Shown piece by piece: positions 6,709-8,003 of a DNA stretch of 8,003 nt. Each line of letters begins with the position of its first letter. Within the stretch, counting starts at the first letter, position 1. The DNA lies in contig CAZFIA010000173.1 in the NCBI GenBank assembly GCA_964519335.1, forward strand, positions 1-8,003, written 5' to 3'. The notes under the pieces were generated by a model. The model did not search any database. It saw only the letters and a list, made by a program, of their open reading frames with translations, and was not told the origin of the DNA. This DNA comes from JALZVT01 sp964519335. GTDB lineage: Bacteria > Pseudomonadota > Gammaproteobacteria > Pseudomonadales > Azotimanducaceae. A program made the position numbers and the translations under genes.

Positions 6709-7703
6709 GTGACGCGCTGGCTGGAGAAACCAAGCAAATAAGGTCGGTTGCCGTTATCGGCGCAGGCGTCATTGGCAGCGGTTGGGCTGCGCGCATGCTT
6801 GCGTGTGGCATGCAGGTACAAATCTGGGACCCTAACCCGCAGTCGTATCGCCCTTCGCGTGAGGCTATTGCGCGCGCGTGGCCTTCACTGCTCGCGCGCG
6901 GTCTTGCAAAAAGTTCGGAACCACTCGTCGCTGCGTATTGCGACTCGCAGGCGGAGGCCTGCGCGAACGTCGACTGGGTACAAGAAGCAGCGCCAGAAAA
7001 CATGGCGATTAAAACCGCTCTGTATCAACAACTGGAACCGCTGATCGATAAGCACTGCATCATTGCATCGAGTTCGTCGGGGTTGCTACCCAGTGAGCTG
7101 CAAAGCAAGCTAGAGCATCCGCAACGGTTTCTTGTGGGCCACCCGTTCAATCCTGTTTATCTGTTGCCGCTGGTTGAGCTGGTAGCCGGTGGCGAAACAT
7201 CGCCCGCGAACCTTGCCAAAGCCCGCTCTTTCTACAAACAACTACAGATGAAGCCGCTGGTTGTGCGCAAAGAAATTGAAGGCTATCTGTCGGATCGACT
7301 ACAGGAAGCGCTGTGGCGGGAAATTCTGCATCTTGTGAATGACGATGTAGCCACCACGTCTGAGCTAGATGATGCAGTACGCCATGGGCCAGGTTTGCGC
7401 TGGGCCATTATGGGTACCGCCCTTACCTTCCATCTGGCGGGCGGTGCAGGCGGCATGAAGCATATGCTTGAGCAGTTTGGACCCGCTCTGGAATTGCCCT
7501 GGACCCATCTTAAGGCACCAACGCTTACGCCCGAGTTAATCGAGCGGATGGTGGCCGGCACGGCTGACCAGGCGGGCGATCAGTCGATTGCAAAACTTGA
7601 GGCGCTGCGGGATGAATGTCTGGTATCGATAATGGGAGCGCTGGATAAGTATGCCGCTTCGTTAGATGCGCTGACCGTAAACTCCTACGGAGACTCCAAC
7701 TAA
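6705..7703 (+). CDS. lcdH: L-carnitine dehydrogenase-like, 3-hydroxyacyl-CoA dehydrogenase family
   Basis: 332 residues. It probably oxidises L-carnitine to 3-dehydrocarnitine with NAD+ in the cytoplasm. The N-terminal Rossmann fold has GAGVIGSG (19-26) and an acidic residue (D42 in IWDPNP) at the end of strand two, favouring NAD over NADP. Family landmarks follow: VQEAAPEN (92-99), SSSSGLLPSEL, the catalytic His146 in GHPFNPVYLLPLVE, with Glu158 as its likely partner. The C-terminal helical domain has GYLSDRLQEALWRE, HGPGLRWAIMGT and GGMKHMLEQFGPALELPWTHL, which I associate with L-carnitine dehydrogenases rather than fatty-acid HADs. Many proteobacterial versions carry a fused C-terminal thioesterase; this one ends at the dehydrogenase. 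The start overlaps the BKACE stop by four bases (ATGA) with no strong ribosome site, indicating coupled translation. A related 3-hydroxy acid substrate is the main alternative. Confidence 0.88.
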   Translation: MSDALAGETKQIRSVAVIGAGVIGSGWAARMLACGMQVQIWDPNPQSYRPSREAIARAWPSLLARGLAKSSEPLVAAYCDSQAEACANVDWVQEAAPENMAIKTALYQQLEPLIDKHCIIASSSSGLLPSELQSKLEHPQRFLVGHPFNPVYLLPLVELVAGGETSPANLAKARSFYKQLQMKPLVVRKEIEGYLSDRLQEALWREILHLVNDDVATTSELDDAVRHGPGLRWAIMGTALTFHLAGGAGGMKHMLEQFGPALELPWTHLKAPTLTPELIERMVAGTADQAGDQSIAKLEALRDECLVSIMGALDKYAASLDALTVNSYGDSN

Positions 7704-7704
7704 A

Positions 7705-8003
7705 ATGCTCCGATTTTTACCTGTTATTCTGCTGGTTCAGGTGGTTACGGCTATTCTGTTGTGGGTGAATCAGGATGCCACACTGGGCGACTTAGCCATT
7801 CTGGTCGGCGTCCCGGCTATCGTGATAACAATTGTGACGGCTCTCTGGTTCGCGAGCATTGCACGTGGCGACGTCGAACGCGCCAACGCCAAACTGCAAC
7901 TCGAACACGCTCGTGAGCGCGAAAAGCTCAACGTGAATGCTGAGAAGAGCAAAGCGCGCATCATGGAGCAAACTCAGAAGCAGATTAAGAAACAAGAAAA
8001 GCG
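7705..8003 (+). CDS. Small membrane-anchored coiled-coil protein (3' end outside the window)
   Basis: The frame opens at ATG 7705, one base after the dehydrogenase stop, and is still open at the right edge (99 codons visible), so it is easily missed. Two hydrophobic segments are clear: residues 4-21 (FLPVILLVQVVTAILLWV) and 29-53, containing LAILVGVPAIVITIVTALWF. After them comes a highly charged Lys/Glu/Arg/Gln-rich stretch from about 54 (RANAKLQLEHAREREKL; KSKARIMEQTQKQIKKQEK), which should form a cytoplasmic coiled coil if both termini are inside. Possible ribosome site GGAG at 7689-7692, 12 bases upstream, rather distant. I do not recognise the family. Its tight spacing says co-transcription with the carnitine genes, but nothing in its sequence suggests a catabolic role. 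The opposite strand carries short frames that are shadows of this gene. Confidence 0.7.
   Translation, partial: MLRFLPVILLVQVVTAILLWVNQDATLGDLAILVGVPAIVITIVTALWFASIARGDVERANAKLQLEHAREREKLNVNAEKSKARIMEQTQKQIKKQEK

Noticed and set aside
6434..7003. Minus-strand open frame of 189 codons
   Set aside because: It is antisense to the BKACE and dehydrogenase genes, both strongly supported by motifs; its Ala/Arg/Ser/Cys-rich protein is typical of a shadow frame.

Overview
The window looks like the chromosome of a Gram-negative proteobacterium, probably a gammaproteobacterium. It has moderate GC (estimated by eye), three genes with Sec-type signal peptides of which two belong to the CsgG/FlgO-like envelope family, and a carnitine-type catabolic cluster. 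I see no RNA genes, insertion sequences, integrases or CRISPR repeats. The species cannot be fixed from this sequence alone.

The left half (1-4147, minus strand) is a tight three-gene unit for exported proteins, read right to left. The first is an unrecognised 260-residue protein with four cysteines after its signal peptide (3365-4147). One base later comes a two-domain CsgG/HfaB-like protein (2419-3363). Ten bases after that comes a very large protein that runs off the left edge (2408 down to 1, at least 802 residues). It is absent from simple ORF lists because it starts with GTG and has no stop in the window. It carries a second CsgG/FlgO-like domain, a TPR segment, an unassigned middle and a beta-propeller-like C-terminal region. 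All three predicted mature proteins begin with Gln-Asp. This set is the best candidate here for an undescribed envelope system.

The centre (4148-4545) is a non-coding region between divergent units. It holds a perfect TATAAT box before the rightward genes, three 9-base tandem repeats and a short dyad that could be an operator.

The right half (4546-8003, plus strand) is a catabolic operon: a thiolase, a beta-keto acid cleavage enzyme (BKACE, DUF849) of the dehydrocarnitine type, and an L-carnitine dehydrogenase-like enzyme. These explain most of a route from L-carnitine to glycine betaine. The dehydrogenase makes 3-dehydrocarnitine. The BKACE transfers its betainyl part to CoA from acetyl-CoA and releases acetoacetate. 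After activation, the thiolase can split acetoacetyl-CoA to regenerate acetyl-CoA. A betainyl-CoA thioesterase, an acetoacetate CoA-transferase, a transporter and a regulator are not visible and would have to lie outside. One base after the dehydrogenase starts a small membrane-anchored coiled-coil protein of unknown function, cut by the right edge. An unusual 9-bp hairpin covers both candidate start codons of the BKACE gene.
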